Below the pieces are notes generated by a model that saw only the letters and a list, made by a program, of their open reading frames with translations, searched no databases and was not told the DNA's origin. This document shows positions 20,956 to 32,000 of a DNA stretch of 64,000 bases, piece by piece; the first letter of the stretch is position 1; the number at the start of each line of letters is the position of its first letter. A program made the translations under genes and the position numbers. The stretch comes from Paracyclopina nana (Eukaryota > Arthropoda > Copepoda > Cyclopoida > Cyclopettidae), in contig JAGUCH010000005.1 of assembly GCA_019096065.1 (NCBI GenBank), positions 558,001-622,000 of the forward strand, read 5' to 3'.

Positions 20956-21452
20956 GCAGCTGCTAGTGATGGAACGAGCCGGAAATTTTCAGCTTGATCA
21001 AGCTTCAAGCTTTTTGAAAAGTGTTCGAGCGATCCCAAGCTTTTGAAAATTATTATCAAGCTTTTTCAAGCTCAAAATTTCACATTTCAAGCTTTTTTCA
21101 AGCTTTTCACTTTTTTAGAATTTTAACATAAAAAATGGCAATTAGTCACCAGATTTGAATAAATTACTCGAAAAGCGCAAATAATGACAGATATAGCTTT
21201 AACTTAGATTTAAGTTCTCCCTCAAGTATTAGTTAATTTTAAAATCAGCCCTTTTTGTTTTGATTAAAAATGGATTAAGTTTTTTTTGGGTGTCAAGCTT
21301 TTTCAAGCTTTGCATTTTGGGGTTTCAAGCTTTTTCAAGCTTTTCAAAATTTGGTTCGAGCGATCCCAAGCTTTTTGCTTATGTAGCTCAAGCTGGGTTT
21401 CAGCTTCAAGCTTTCAAGCCAAGCTGAAACTCGTTCCATCACTAGCAGCTGC
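20956..21452. mobile_element. hAT-type MITE with 8-bp target-site duplication
   Basis: Element 20964-21444 (481 bp) begins TAGTGATGGAACGAG and ends with its exact inverse CTCGTTCCATCACTA. It is flanked on both sides by GCAGCTGC (20956-20963 and 21445-21452). An 8-bp duplication and a YAGTGATGG-type terminus are the hAT signature. The interior is made of CAAGCTTTTTCAAGCTT repeats and contains GTTCGAGCGATCCCAAGC twice. It has no transposase frame. Confidence 0.9.
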
Positions 21453-21506
21453 TATCTGACGTCTGACAACAAATAACAAAACAATTTTAGACATCACAAA
21501 TAAAAA

Positions 21507-21836
21507 ATGACAGCCTTTTGCTCTTTTGAGTGCCCAAATTGTGGCATGAACTTTGGCTCTGAATCTGTGCTGAATCAGCACAAAATGTTAATTCACCATA
21601 TCAATAATGAAAAGAAGCTAAAGACTGTTCCAAAATTAGTGAGAGCATGGAATGTGCAAAATCAAGTGGACAAGTGGCGCCAAAAGACAATTCATCTGGA
21701 TCACAACTACTCCAAAAAGGCTGACTTGAAAGATTCTTTTGGTGATCATTCTTACTTTAAGATAATTGAGCTTGATGCCTGCTCAGCATTTTTTGACAAC
21801 CATGAAGAAGTGCATAGTTTTGACCTCTTTTTGTGA
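21507..21836 (+). CDS. Small C2H2 zinc-finger protein
   Basis: An uninterrupted frame of 109 codons starts at the ATG after AAAA at 21507. One classical finger sits at residues 9-30 (CPNCGMNFGSESVLNQHKML, then IHH). The remainder is charged with no recognised domain. AATAAA at 21889-21894, 53 bp after the stop, supports a real transcript. It may be the last exon of a longer gene or a small intronless gene. Confidence 0.5.
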   Translation: MTAFCSFECPNCGMNFGSESVLNQHKMLIHHINNEKKLKTVPKLVRAWNVQNQVDKWRQKTIHLDHNYSKKADLKDSFGDHSYFKIIELDACSAFFDNHEEVHSFDLFL

Positions 21837-22756
21837 TCACAAACCCTTTACTGAAAAACCAAAAATAATTCCATCCTGAATAACATAGAATAAACATAAA
21901 TCATCACTTAGAACTTTTTAAAGTGTTAACTTTTATATCAAACTAATATCTCTCAGGTGTCTGCTTTCAAGGTATCGTGACCTTGGACATTCTATTTTAA
22001 AAGAGATTAATTATTTTCAAAGAGATTAACAATGTAAAACTGTGACGTGCATTATTGATTTATGTTTGTTGACTTGGCACCCTTTGTTGAAGAAAATATG
22101 TCAGGGATTGTATTACGACGGCTGGCTTCTGTTTCTTGCATTTTATTGCATTACGCCGCAGAAAAAGGTGTTTGTCACCCCTGTTTTTGTACGCCTCTGG
22201 CTTTTTCTCCAAGTTGAAGCTCACGAAGTGAAAACATGATCTGGAAACATCCGGATTCTCTGATCAGATGTTGTCATCAAGTTAACCCAACTAGTTGATT
22301 CCATAAATCCCATGACGCAAACCAAGCAGCGTCACTAAAGTATTCACAAAATTGTTTCTTGCCTAATTAATAACAACATTACTAAGTATGCTAAAGTACT
22401 TTTTAAGTTAATAAGGCTCAGCCAATTTGATTAAATACCAAATAATTTGTAATCAGATGTCTTTCAAGGTTACGTCATTAGCAATCAAGTTATGAGCTAG
22501 TTTGGCCAACCAGTCTTCGACTCTACTCAGTTTTGCAAGGGCGTTTCCAGATCATGTTGTCACTCATCGAGCTTAAACTCGCATGAAAAGCCAAAAGTGT
22601 GCAAAAAAAAACAGTGCGTTTATTGATTGTTTATCGGCGCTGCAGTAAAAGTGCATGGCCTACATTATTATTGATTCAGTTGAGTGCAAAGCATGTTATC
22701 GCTCGCACAAGTGTCCTACTTTGAACTATTATTATTATTCAGCTGATTAAAGCAGC
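21837..22756. other. Intergenic, nothing coding recognised
   Basis: AT-rich spacer between the small zinc-finger gene and the polyamine oxidase. The last 200 bp should include the oxidase promoter and 5' leader. Confidence 0.5.
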
Positions 22757-25700
22757 ATGAGTAAAACGAAGGGGGATGTAACAGCTAGGCAGTGTTACTA
22801 CAAAGTGGTTGTCATTGGGGGAGGATTGGCCGGTTTGTCAGCTGCCAACCACCTGTTGCAGCACAATGTCACTGATGTGTGTGTGGTGGAGGCCAAAGGC
22901 AGCCTCGGAGGCCGAATCCTCACAACTGCAACAGCAGAAGGCAGAAGCCCTGTGGAATTGGGGGCACAGTGGATTCATGGGGCTTGCTCTGCTAATAGTG
23001 TGTTCAACTTGGCAAACAAGTAAGCCATTATTACTTTATTTTCAAGTACTAAACTTTTGTCTTTTTTCACAATGCTTTCAAAAAAGAGACTACTTTCAAT
23101 TACAAAAGCTAGGGAAGTACTTGCATCTTTTGTAAGAATTAAAATGAGGCTTTCTTCTTTTAATTGGGCTTTTGTGAAGGAGCTTAGCAAAGAAGAAAGC
23201 TATCCAAGTTTGTTTGGCTTTATGCAAGAAACTTATTAATGAAGGCTCTTGTTGGTAATCCTCAAGTGATTGTAGTAGTAAATTACCAGAACATGCCAGA
23301 CTCTGGTATTACAGCCAAGAATAGCAGCTCATTTTGCGACACATTCATTGCTCTTCATCAACAACATCTTCATTATATTGCTGATTGTATGGAAGCATGA
23401 TATTAGAAAGCAATCAAGGAGAAAAGATGTGTAAGCGCATTACTTCAAGATATTGCCTGTGACATCTTGGTGATACCAACCAAGAAAGTACTTGTAACAA
23501 AAAATAGAGAAATTAGGACAACCTTGGATTTGTCGAGCAAGGCTCTGCTTTGAGGCAATGCTAATTGTAAAGAAACGCTTTCTTCTGCTTTTCAACTTCA
23601 GTTTTAGGAGCTGAAAGCAAATTTTGTAGCTTCTAATCACAAATCATCAGCTCGCCATTTGATTTGTGTTGCTTGCTTTGCCAAAAAAGTGAAATTCAGG
23701 ACTTTCAATTAAATGTCGTTAAATTCTTTATAAAGTGCAAATGTAGTGTTTCATAAAATTCAGATCGCCAAATCATAATTAAAACCTGTTACGTCAATAG
23801 ACTTTTATAAAAGTAAGAAATCATAATCAAAGAAATATGCAAATTAGCTTGATGATTAAAATTGGGCCACAATACAGCCTCAGATTAGTCGAGCTAATCT
23901 CAGCTTTGAGGCAATGCTAATTGTAAAGAAACGTTTTCCTCTGCTTTTCAACTTCAGTTTTAGGAGCTGAAAGCAAATTTAGTAGCTTCCAATCACATAT
24001 CATCAGCTCCCTATTTGGTTTGTGTTGCTTGTTTTGCCAAAAAGGTGAAATTCAGGACATTCAATTAAATTTCGTTAAATTCCTAATAAAGTGCAAATAT
24101 AGTGTTTCGTTAAATTCTGATTGCCAAGCCATTATTACTAAAACTTGTTAAGACAATAGACTTAAAATAGTATCATTGAAGTTAAAAAAGAAATCATAAT
24201 CAATGAAATGTGCAAATTAGCATAAAAATTAAAATTAGGCCACAATACGGCCTCGGATTAGTCGAGCAAATCTCAGCTTTGAGGCAATGCTAATTGTAAA
24301 GAAACGTTTTCCTCTGCTTTTCAACTTCAGTTTTAGGAGTTGAAAGCAAATTTAGTAGCTTCTAATCACATATCATGTGCTCCCCATTTGTTTTGTGTTG
24401 CTTGTTTTCCCAAAAAAGTGTAATGCAGGACATAAACTAAAATGTCGATAACCTCAATATGAAATACCCTACAAGTGAATGAATCCAAATTCCCATGCAG
24501 AGGGAGTTTTTAGCAGCACGTGGCCAAACTGAATTTCTGCAGATTTCTGCTGTCAAAAAGTCACGTTAAGAGAGAGCATCAAAAGAGTCACGTTTTCAGT
24601 GTTATATCACAAAAGAGCCAAGTGATGCTACCAAAAAATAATCCCAATGTATGACATGATTTGCTATGAATTTCAGATTTAAGTTGTGTAGTGATTCAAG
24701 GCTGCATGAAGAGGCTGGCAGCTCAATAAGGCGGTGGCCTTTGACCCCTGGTTACATTTTGAGGCCAGATGGAATTCCCCTGGGGGAAACTGCCACAGAA
24801 CAGGCCTACGAAATCTTCCATGGCATTCTAGATGAAGTCCAGTTTTTGGCCAAACATCATCACCAACTTGCTCCCAGACAAGTAGCGCATATCAAATTAC
24901 AATATTAACTAGATAGTCCTAGTGTAATCTGAGTCAGATACTGCATATAGAGTCTGATTCGATAAAAAGCAAACCAAGACTGATTCATAAAAAATGCCAC
25001 TACCCCAAATATGTCTATTTAATAGAATCTGATTCTACAAAACAAACTTTGCCAGCTTGAAATTAAAAGCTGATGCTTAAAAAAACATTTTTAAAGGAAT
25101 GAGAGTCTGATTCTAAAACAAGCAAACTTTCCAGAGTCTGATTCATTAAATGGACGAAGATTATTATTTTGGAGCAAATATGTTTTATCATGGCCTTTTT
25201 TTGCTAGTTTTTTGCCAAAGCACAATTTATGTCCAATTATTTTGGTGAAGGCCAAGTCCAAAGAAAAAGGCCACCAGGGAGATATTACCTTAATTTCAGA
25301 CAAGTCGACTGTCTATCTTTTATAATGGGAGGAAGAAGAAAGCTCTTGAGGGGCTGAGAAAGGCTCAATCTGAGCATCTTGCCGAAGTTGACCTTGCTCT
25401 AAATGGCCTTCAACGAGCCTTGGCCATCGAGGCTGGCCATGACCTCAATAAAGTCAAAATGGAGGCCTTTGCACATGTCACTTTACCTGGAGGAAGTGCC
25501 AACATTGCCAAAGGAGCCAACTTGCTTATTGAAAAATTGGCCCAAGACATCCCCAACATCCTGCTAAGTAATTTGCCCTGGGACTGTAAAGCAAATTCAA
25601 AAAGGAATTGAAAGTGCATAAAGCGCTTGCTTCATGTTATTTACTCATCTACTATATAAAGTTTTCCATACCAGTGCACCCTGCAAAAGTTTTACTTTAC

Positions 25701-28700
25701 ATAGTGGGGTAAAGAAAAACTTTACACAGTCTTGTAAAATAAAACTTACCATAGCCTTGTAAAATAAAATTTTACATAGCCTGGTGAAGTAAAACTTTAC
25801 ACAGTGTTGTAAAGAAAAAGAAAAGAGTATTGTAAAGTAAATCTTTACACAGTCAGATAACTTAGCCTAGTATGGTTAAACTTTACATACTCATGTAAAG
25901 TAAACCTTTACATACCTTGGTAAAGTGGTTAATTGCTCAAAATTAGGAAAATTAAGTAGTGAATTGTTAGTTACACATGCAAAAATCACTTTCATGGCTG
26001 TAACAAGATGATCTATAGTAATAAGGTGAGCTCTTGTCGCTGCTTTACTATAGCACACAGTCTGACTGAGCTGTGGTAGGCTTCAAGACAAAATTACGAT
26101 AGAATTCTGTGGATTTCACTTCCAAAAATTTCCATAATCCGCCTTAAATTAGTAAAAAGTGCCCAAATCGCATACTTTTTTTTAAAAAAGACAGAACTTA
26201 TCTAGGAGCTCTGTTGAAAACGCGTGAGATTAGCCCGCTTGCTTCCATGTCTGACACGTCACTTAAGCTCACACGCTATGTAGTAAGAACAACTAGCGCC
26301 ACCTAGGCTAAGACAAACAGATTTGGTGATTTTAGCAAGCAAAACTTGCGTCAAGAATTCACTTACGAGACCCCCCTGGGCTGTAATACAAGTTGTTTAT
26401 AGATGTTGAGGTGAGGAAAGTGGATTGGTCCTTTTTGACGCGCGGCAGCCATTTTATGCCGGACAAAATCTCATTAGAAATTCAGGATCTCGAAAATGAC
26501 CGGAGCGGCTTCTTGGCAGCTGACTTTGTCATCTGTACCATGCCTTTGGGCTACCTCAAAAGACACCACCACTCCATTTTTGTGCCAAGATTGGATGACA
26601 AAAAGGTATCATCTTTCATCATTATTCTGCAGATTATTATAACCGTTTTTTGTCTCATTACGCTTCGATTTTGCCAAGACATTTCCTGGTTTTGCCTAAG
26701 TTTTCATTTCTTTATAGACTTGTTACCTTTGAAGCTTTAGCTAATTTTGATGACATTTCAATGTTTGTTAATATTTCATTATGGTTTTGAAGTTGTAGCA
26801 TGATTTTCAGGTTTTAACATGATTTTAAGGTTTTAACACGATTTTTAGGTTTTAACATAATTTTTAGGTTGTGACATAATTTTTAGGTTTAACATAATTT
26901 TCAGGTTTTGACATGATTTTTAGGGTTTAACATAATTTTTAGGTTTTCACATAATTTTTAGGTTTTAACATAATTTGTTGGTTTTGAACGTAACTTTGAT
27001 GTTCTTACTTAGGTAGCTTAGATACTATTTTGCTTTTGTTTAGAGGCTTTAACATAATTTTTAGGTTTTTAACATGATTTTTAGGTTTTTAACATGATTG
27101 TTAAGCTTTTGCATACTTTTAGGTTATAACATAATTTTTTGGTTTTAACATAATTTTTAGTTATAACGTAATTTTTTGGTTTTAACATTATTTACAGGTT
27201 TTAACTTAATTTAGAGGTTTTAACATAATTTTTAGGTATTATTAATATGCTTTCAATATTATGATACTTTACTAGATTTATGTTCTTTTACACCTTAAAA
27301 ACAGCTTCATAATAAACACAAATATATAAAGTGTAGTTTTTGGAAGCATCAAAGCCTATGAGAGCCTCGGTTCCTATACATTATCGAGTGTGTCCCATAA
27401 TTGAGTTGCAGCCTCATACCAAGATTTGGCCTATTTACTGCAGAGTTCTCCAGTGCATGTGCTCAAAGAAGTCCATACTCTTGCAGCTCTTGTTTTTCAG
27501 GTGAAAGCCATAGAGAGCATAGGAATGGGTCAAATCAGCAAATTGTTCCTTGAATGGGCTGAGCCTTGGTGGGCAGCCAATGAGGGTGGCCTTCAACTCG
27601 CTTGGCCTTGTCCACTTGTCCACTTTTCTTCAGAGCACAACAAAGAAGAATACTCAGAGCAACAACAACATCAATGGTACAGAAGTTTATGCAACTTTGC
27701 CGAAGTGGAAAACCAGCCCAATTTCCTCTGCACTTGGCTCTCTGGGCAGGCTGCACTCACTGTGGATCACCTGGAGGAGGAGGAGGTGAAAAAAAAGTCG
27801 AAAAAAGTAGCAAATTAGGCCGTCTATCGGCTTTGTTTACATTCCCTAGCGCGCACGAGTTGCGCAACATTTTCAAAACAGTCACGCGCAACCTTTGTTT
27901 ACCTTTCAGATTTTGGCCACAATCACCGATGTGCTGAGGCGTTTCACAGGAGATCCAGGTGCCTTCTCTTGGTTTTTCATGTATTTTTCAATTTGGAATC
28001 TTTTTTCAAAGGTCTGCCAAGCCCCAAGAGGTTGATAAGGCATCAATGGAATTTGGATAGGTTCACTTTAGGGGGTTGGGCCTTCCAATCCACAATGACA
28101 GCTAATGAAGACCCAGACATTTTGGCGGCTCCTCTGCCAAATGAAAATAATCCAAAATTGCTATTTGCTGGGGAAGCCACTCACCACAACTTCTTGGGAA
28201 ATCTCTTGGGAGCCAGGTATTAATTGAATCTCCCTCCCGCCACAGTGGACTATTTCCCCGCATGAGCACGCAGACCTCCTAATTTATTTTTTCTACGGAA
28301 GCTCAATTTTTCATGAATTTACCACAACTTTTATATGATGCTATTAGATTTTAATAAGAAGTAAACAATTTAAGCCAAATAGCTGCGTAAAAAGGATGCT
28401 TCAATATTACCCAAGTTGAAATTGATATTTTTGAAAGAAATTTCAATTGGATTTTTTTCAGTTGCATATTAGTGAAAAGTTAAGTGAAAAGTGCATTAAA
28501 TTGATTTCATTTACTCCATTTGTGGACTTTTTTGCCGTTTTGAAGCCTGGGCTAATATACTGCTATTTTTTAACTTTTAAGCATACAAAATGCGCGTCCA
28601 AAAGTCTGAATAACCCACTGTGCGCGTGACTTAAGAAAATTGCAACTTTCAATCTTTTGGTACGCAGATTAACGTTGATTTGTCTTTTTTAAAGGCTTAG

Positions 28701-28791
28701 TGGACTGAGGGAAGCTGAGAGGGTGATCCAGAAAATCGAGTCGCTGAACCGGTTAAAATCCTTGTCTCTCAATGGTTTCATCGCCAGATAA
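22757..28791 (+). CDS. PAOX: FAD-dependent polyamine oxidase (PAOX/SMOX family)
   Basis: Eight exons (22757-23019, 24677-24881, 25336-25567, 26403-26605, 27501-27785, 27910-27958, 28012-28216, 28695-28791) join in frame to 512 residues; human PAOX has 511. The N-terminus shows the Rossmann FAD motif VVVIGGGLAGLSAANHLL and the GG-R motif GSLGGRIL, then ELGAQWIHG. Downstream are PLGYLKRHH, the active-site Lys region QISKLFLEWAEPWW, the RRFTG-P segment, and LLFAGEATHHNFLGNLLGA before the C-terminal GLREAERVI. The enzyme oxidises (acetyl)polyamines to spermidine or putrescine with H2O2. The C-terminus (GFIAR) lacks a clear peroxisomal SKL-type signal, so a cytosolic location is possible. Exon 3 could begin at 25336 or 25339. 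AATAAA is at 28869-28874. The name PAOX rather than SMOX is a best guess. Confidence 0.92.
23518..24440. repeat. Three direct copies of an about 360-bp unit in intron 1 of the polyamine oxidase
   Basis: Copies begin near 23518, 23871 and 24242. They share GAGGCAATGCTAATTGTAAA, then CTTCAGTTTTAGGAGYTGAA and TTTGTGTTGCTTG. Copy 3 is truncated. The second and third are closer to each other than to the first. Confidence 0.9.
25690..25930. repeat. TTTACATAGCCTTGTAAAGTAAAAC array in intron 3 of the polyamine oxidase
   Basis: Seven or more copies of a 30-bp unit in which ACTTTACA and TGTAAAGT face each other, so each unit can form a small hairpin. It belongs to the GTAAAGT/ACTTTAC family seen in five other introns. 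Confidence 0.75.
26745..27245. repeat. 18-bp AGGTTTTAACATAATTTTT tandem array in intron 4 of the polyamine oxidase
   Basis: More than 20 imperfect direct copies of AGGTTTTAACATAATTTTT with occasional CATGATTTTC variants, interrupted near 27000-27050. Confidence 0.85.
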
Positions 28792-29012
28792 TCCATGGCT
28801 TCTATTTATTAGACATAAAGTGGCATAAGAGGAAGCACAAAAGAGAACTGGATGGTTTCCCTAGCTATAATAAAGTGGCTTTTTCCACCATCAATCTGGC
28901 GACTATTTTTCGTTTATTCAGCACACTGATTTTGTTACGCGCGAAACTAATGAGGTATGTTAGTAATGGTATACAAAAATACTGCACATGCACAATAATA
29001 ATTCATATTTAG

Positions 29013-32000
29013 CTAGGTTTTATTGTTGGCTGCAGCAGCAGTTTTGATGCCAATTCTCAGTTTCTTTTGAGGCTGAAAGAGAAAGAAATGATCAGTATAC
29101 ATCTTGGGCGGTACTGTAAAATAGCTGAGAGGTGTGTAAAGTGGAATGCTGAGCTTGTGCATGTATTTTACAAGGACTTGCTTAAGCATCAGGTTCTTCA
29201 GACTTTCAGATTCTTAATTATCTGTAGGGGGGTGTAAAGTAACTTTACTGCCCTACGGGGATGTAAAGTAGCATAAACATGTCTAAAGGCGCATAAAGTA
29301 AGCTTAGCAAAAATCTTCACATATGGGAATTGAATTACGCAAAATTCATTTTGAGGTGATGCCAATGAAGTAAAGTAACTTTACAGTCCCTCGGGGGCGT
29401 AAATCGCTTCAAATGGGGAAATACTCACTGTGAGGATGGAGAATGAACAGGTCAAGTCTTCCTTCACCATCATCATGGCGCCCGCGTTGTCGAATTGCCC
29501 GCAATAATTTGGCGCGGAAAAAAGCGTCACGAGCGCCCTCTCGTGGAAGAATTCGTAACCATCCTCGACGACCTGATGAGCGCGCACAATCAAGCTCAGA
29601 TTGTTTTTGGACAAGAATGCGTCGACAACATCCCGACCGAACCTGTAACTGACTCCCCGATCGGACGGCTCCCAACCAGTTGTGTCCTAGTTTGAAAAAA
29701 GCCAGGATTAGTGCTAATGATAATAAATGCATTTAATTTCCCCATTCCTGGCCTGGGAAGGGCCTTAATTACTTGGCAAAGAAAAGGTTAACTTAATTTG
29801 TCGACTTTTATATCTGCAATAAGGCCTGGGAGTTCTAAACTTTCGCATTCAAATGCATTGAGCCCAAGTTAAAAATAGACATGCACAATATATTGAATAA
29901 ACAAGCATACCACAAAAAATCGCTTAAATGTATTATGAAACTGGTGAGAAATAAACCGCAGATTTGTTTCGGGAAATGATCGAAAATTCATGATTAAATT
30001 TGAGATAATTTTAAAAGACAAACAGAACAAAACAATAAAAAACTTAATTATACATAATTGCCCAGTTTCTGCAAAAAATTAGTAAAAATGGTCTTGCAAA
30101 TGGTATTGATGAAAATAATTTTTTTACAGCTCTTAGTTTTGTCGCGTGAGAGGCGCTGAAAGAATGCTGCGAAATGGAAAGGTCTACTATATTGCAACAT
30201 TTTAGTCGACCCTAGCCGCCCTATTGTTGTTGCCATTCTGTGAGGCCTTTCATAGATAATCAAGCTTTGCCCTAACTAAAGGATAGATGGCTCTTTGTGA
30301 TGAAAATGTATGGATAAAACTTTAGCGTTTTTGAAGCTTTTATAATTAAAGCAATTACACTGTAGTAGGTCTAGCAAGTAAAATACAGTGTACTCACTCT
30401 ATCTGGATCTGACCACAAGATATCACACAGTAAGCCTTGCTGCGGGACTTCAATTGGCCTTTGTATATCGATAATCTATGGAATCAATGCATTATTAGTG
30501 ATGTTCCTTTTTAATTATTGAGTAGGTCTTACCAAATCCAAGTCGTATAATTGAGGAGAAAGTCCAGCGTGCGCGCAAAAATTGTGCCTTCAACCACAGC
30601 CGCTAAAAATACAAACATTCATCACTTTTTCCTGGCTACCATTTTTCGGGCTCATTTTCCGCCAATTCTTACCCACTGGCAAACAGTTGAACACATCCAC
30701 GAACGATTTCCACAATTTGACGCTGTATTTCCTCTTGCACTCATCATAGAACCCATAAATGCTGCGAAAAAGGCCAAAATTACGCCATGAATTCAAGGGT
30801 TTTTTTTTGCGATGCTTTCTTGCCAATCAGTATTAAGAACTTTCGATATCTGCATTCATATGTTATGTTTGAAGCATGTACTTTACTACTACTGAGGGAT
30901 ATAAAGTAACTTGACATCTCCTGAGGGACAAAAAGTAACTTTACATCTCCTGAGGGACATAAAGTAACTTTACATCTCCTGAAGGACATAAAGTAACTTT
31001 ACATCTCCTGAGGGACATAAAGTAACTTTACATCTCTTGAGGGACATAAAGTAACTTTACATCTCCTGAGGGACATAAAGTAGCTTTACATCCTTGTTGA
31101 GATTTTGGTCATAGACTCTGCGTGCTAATGAGGGACTGCAATTTAATAAAAAGCTGATTTCAGGTCTTTGAAAAAAGTTAAAATTACTTAAGATTAAAAG
31201 ATTAAAAGATTTGGGTTTGTTTCTCTTAAGCTGTATTGCATCCCTACTTTACAGCCCCTCGTGGAATAAAAGCATTACCGGTTGAGGCCAGCACACTCGT
31301 GGTTTCCTCGGAGGAGAAAAAAGTTCTCTGGATATTTGACTTTGTAGGCAAAAAGCAGGCAAATTGTCTCAATAGATTCTTTGCCTCTGTCAACATAATC
31401 TCCAAGGAATAAATAGTTTGCGTCTGGTGGGTAACCGCTCTTGTCAAAGTGCCTTAAGAGGTCCACAAATTGGCCATGGATGTCCCCTGCAATGTGAACT
31501 GGAGCCTCCAGTTCCAATAGCATTGGCTGTTGCAGGAAGACTTCGCGAGCTACCAGACAAAGCTGTCGAATTTGATTCTCAGGAATCGGCGGGCCCTGAA
31601 AAACACACTGATCAATATCTCACTTCTCCTTGCTCCTAGCAAATTGGTTATGCAGCACAAAAGTATTGATTTTAAGGTTTTAATGGGAGTCATTGAAGTG
31701 CTTTTTTGCTATAAAATTAATAGTTTTCAATTTATAGGCCAATGTTTCAAATCTGCGAATTAACTATGAACTACATGATTGAATATTTTTATTCAGTCCA
31801 GTGAGTTCTCTTGATAAAAACAAGAAGTGGTTTGAAGCAACTTTGAGTAGGAGTCTTAAAAGTAACTTTTTGCAGAAAAAAATTAAGCGACAAGCTTACA
31901 CAATTTTAATCTATGATTAGTAGGATTAAGGCTCATCCTATGAGCTTCATTATGAAATACTTAAAGTTGATTTATGCAGTTTCAAGAAAAGTCATTGAAG

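Noticed and set aside
30896..31090. Regular 29-bp repeats that could suggest a CRISPR array
   Set aside because: The copies are contiguous without spacers and lie in an intron of a eukaryotic gene.
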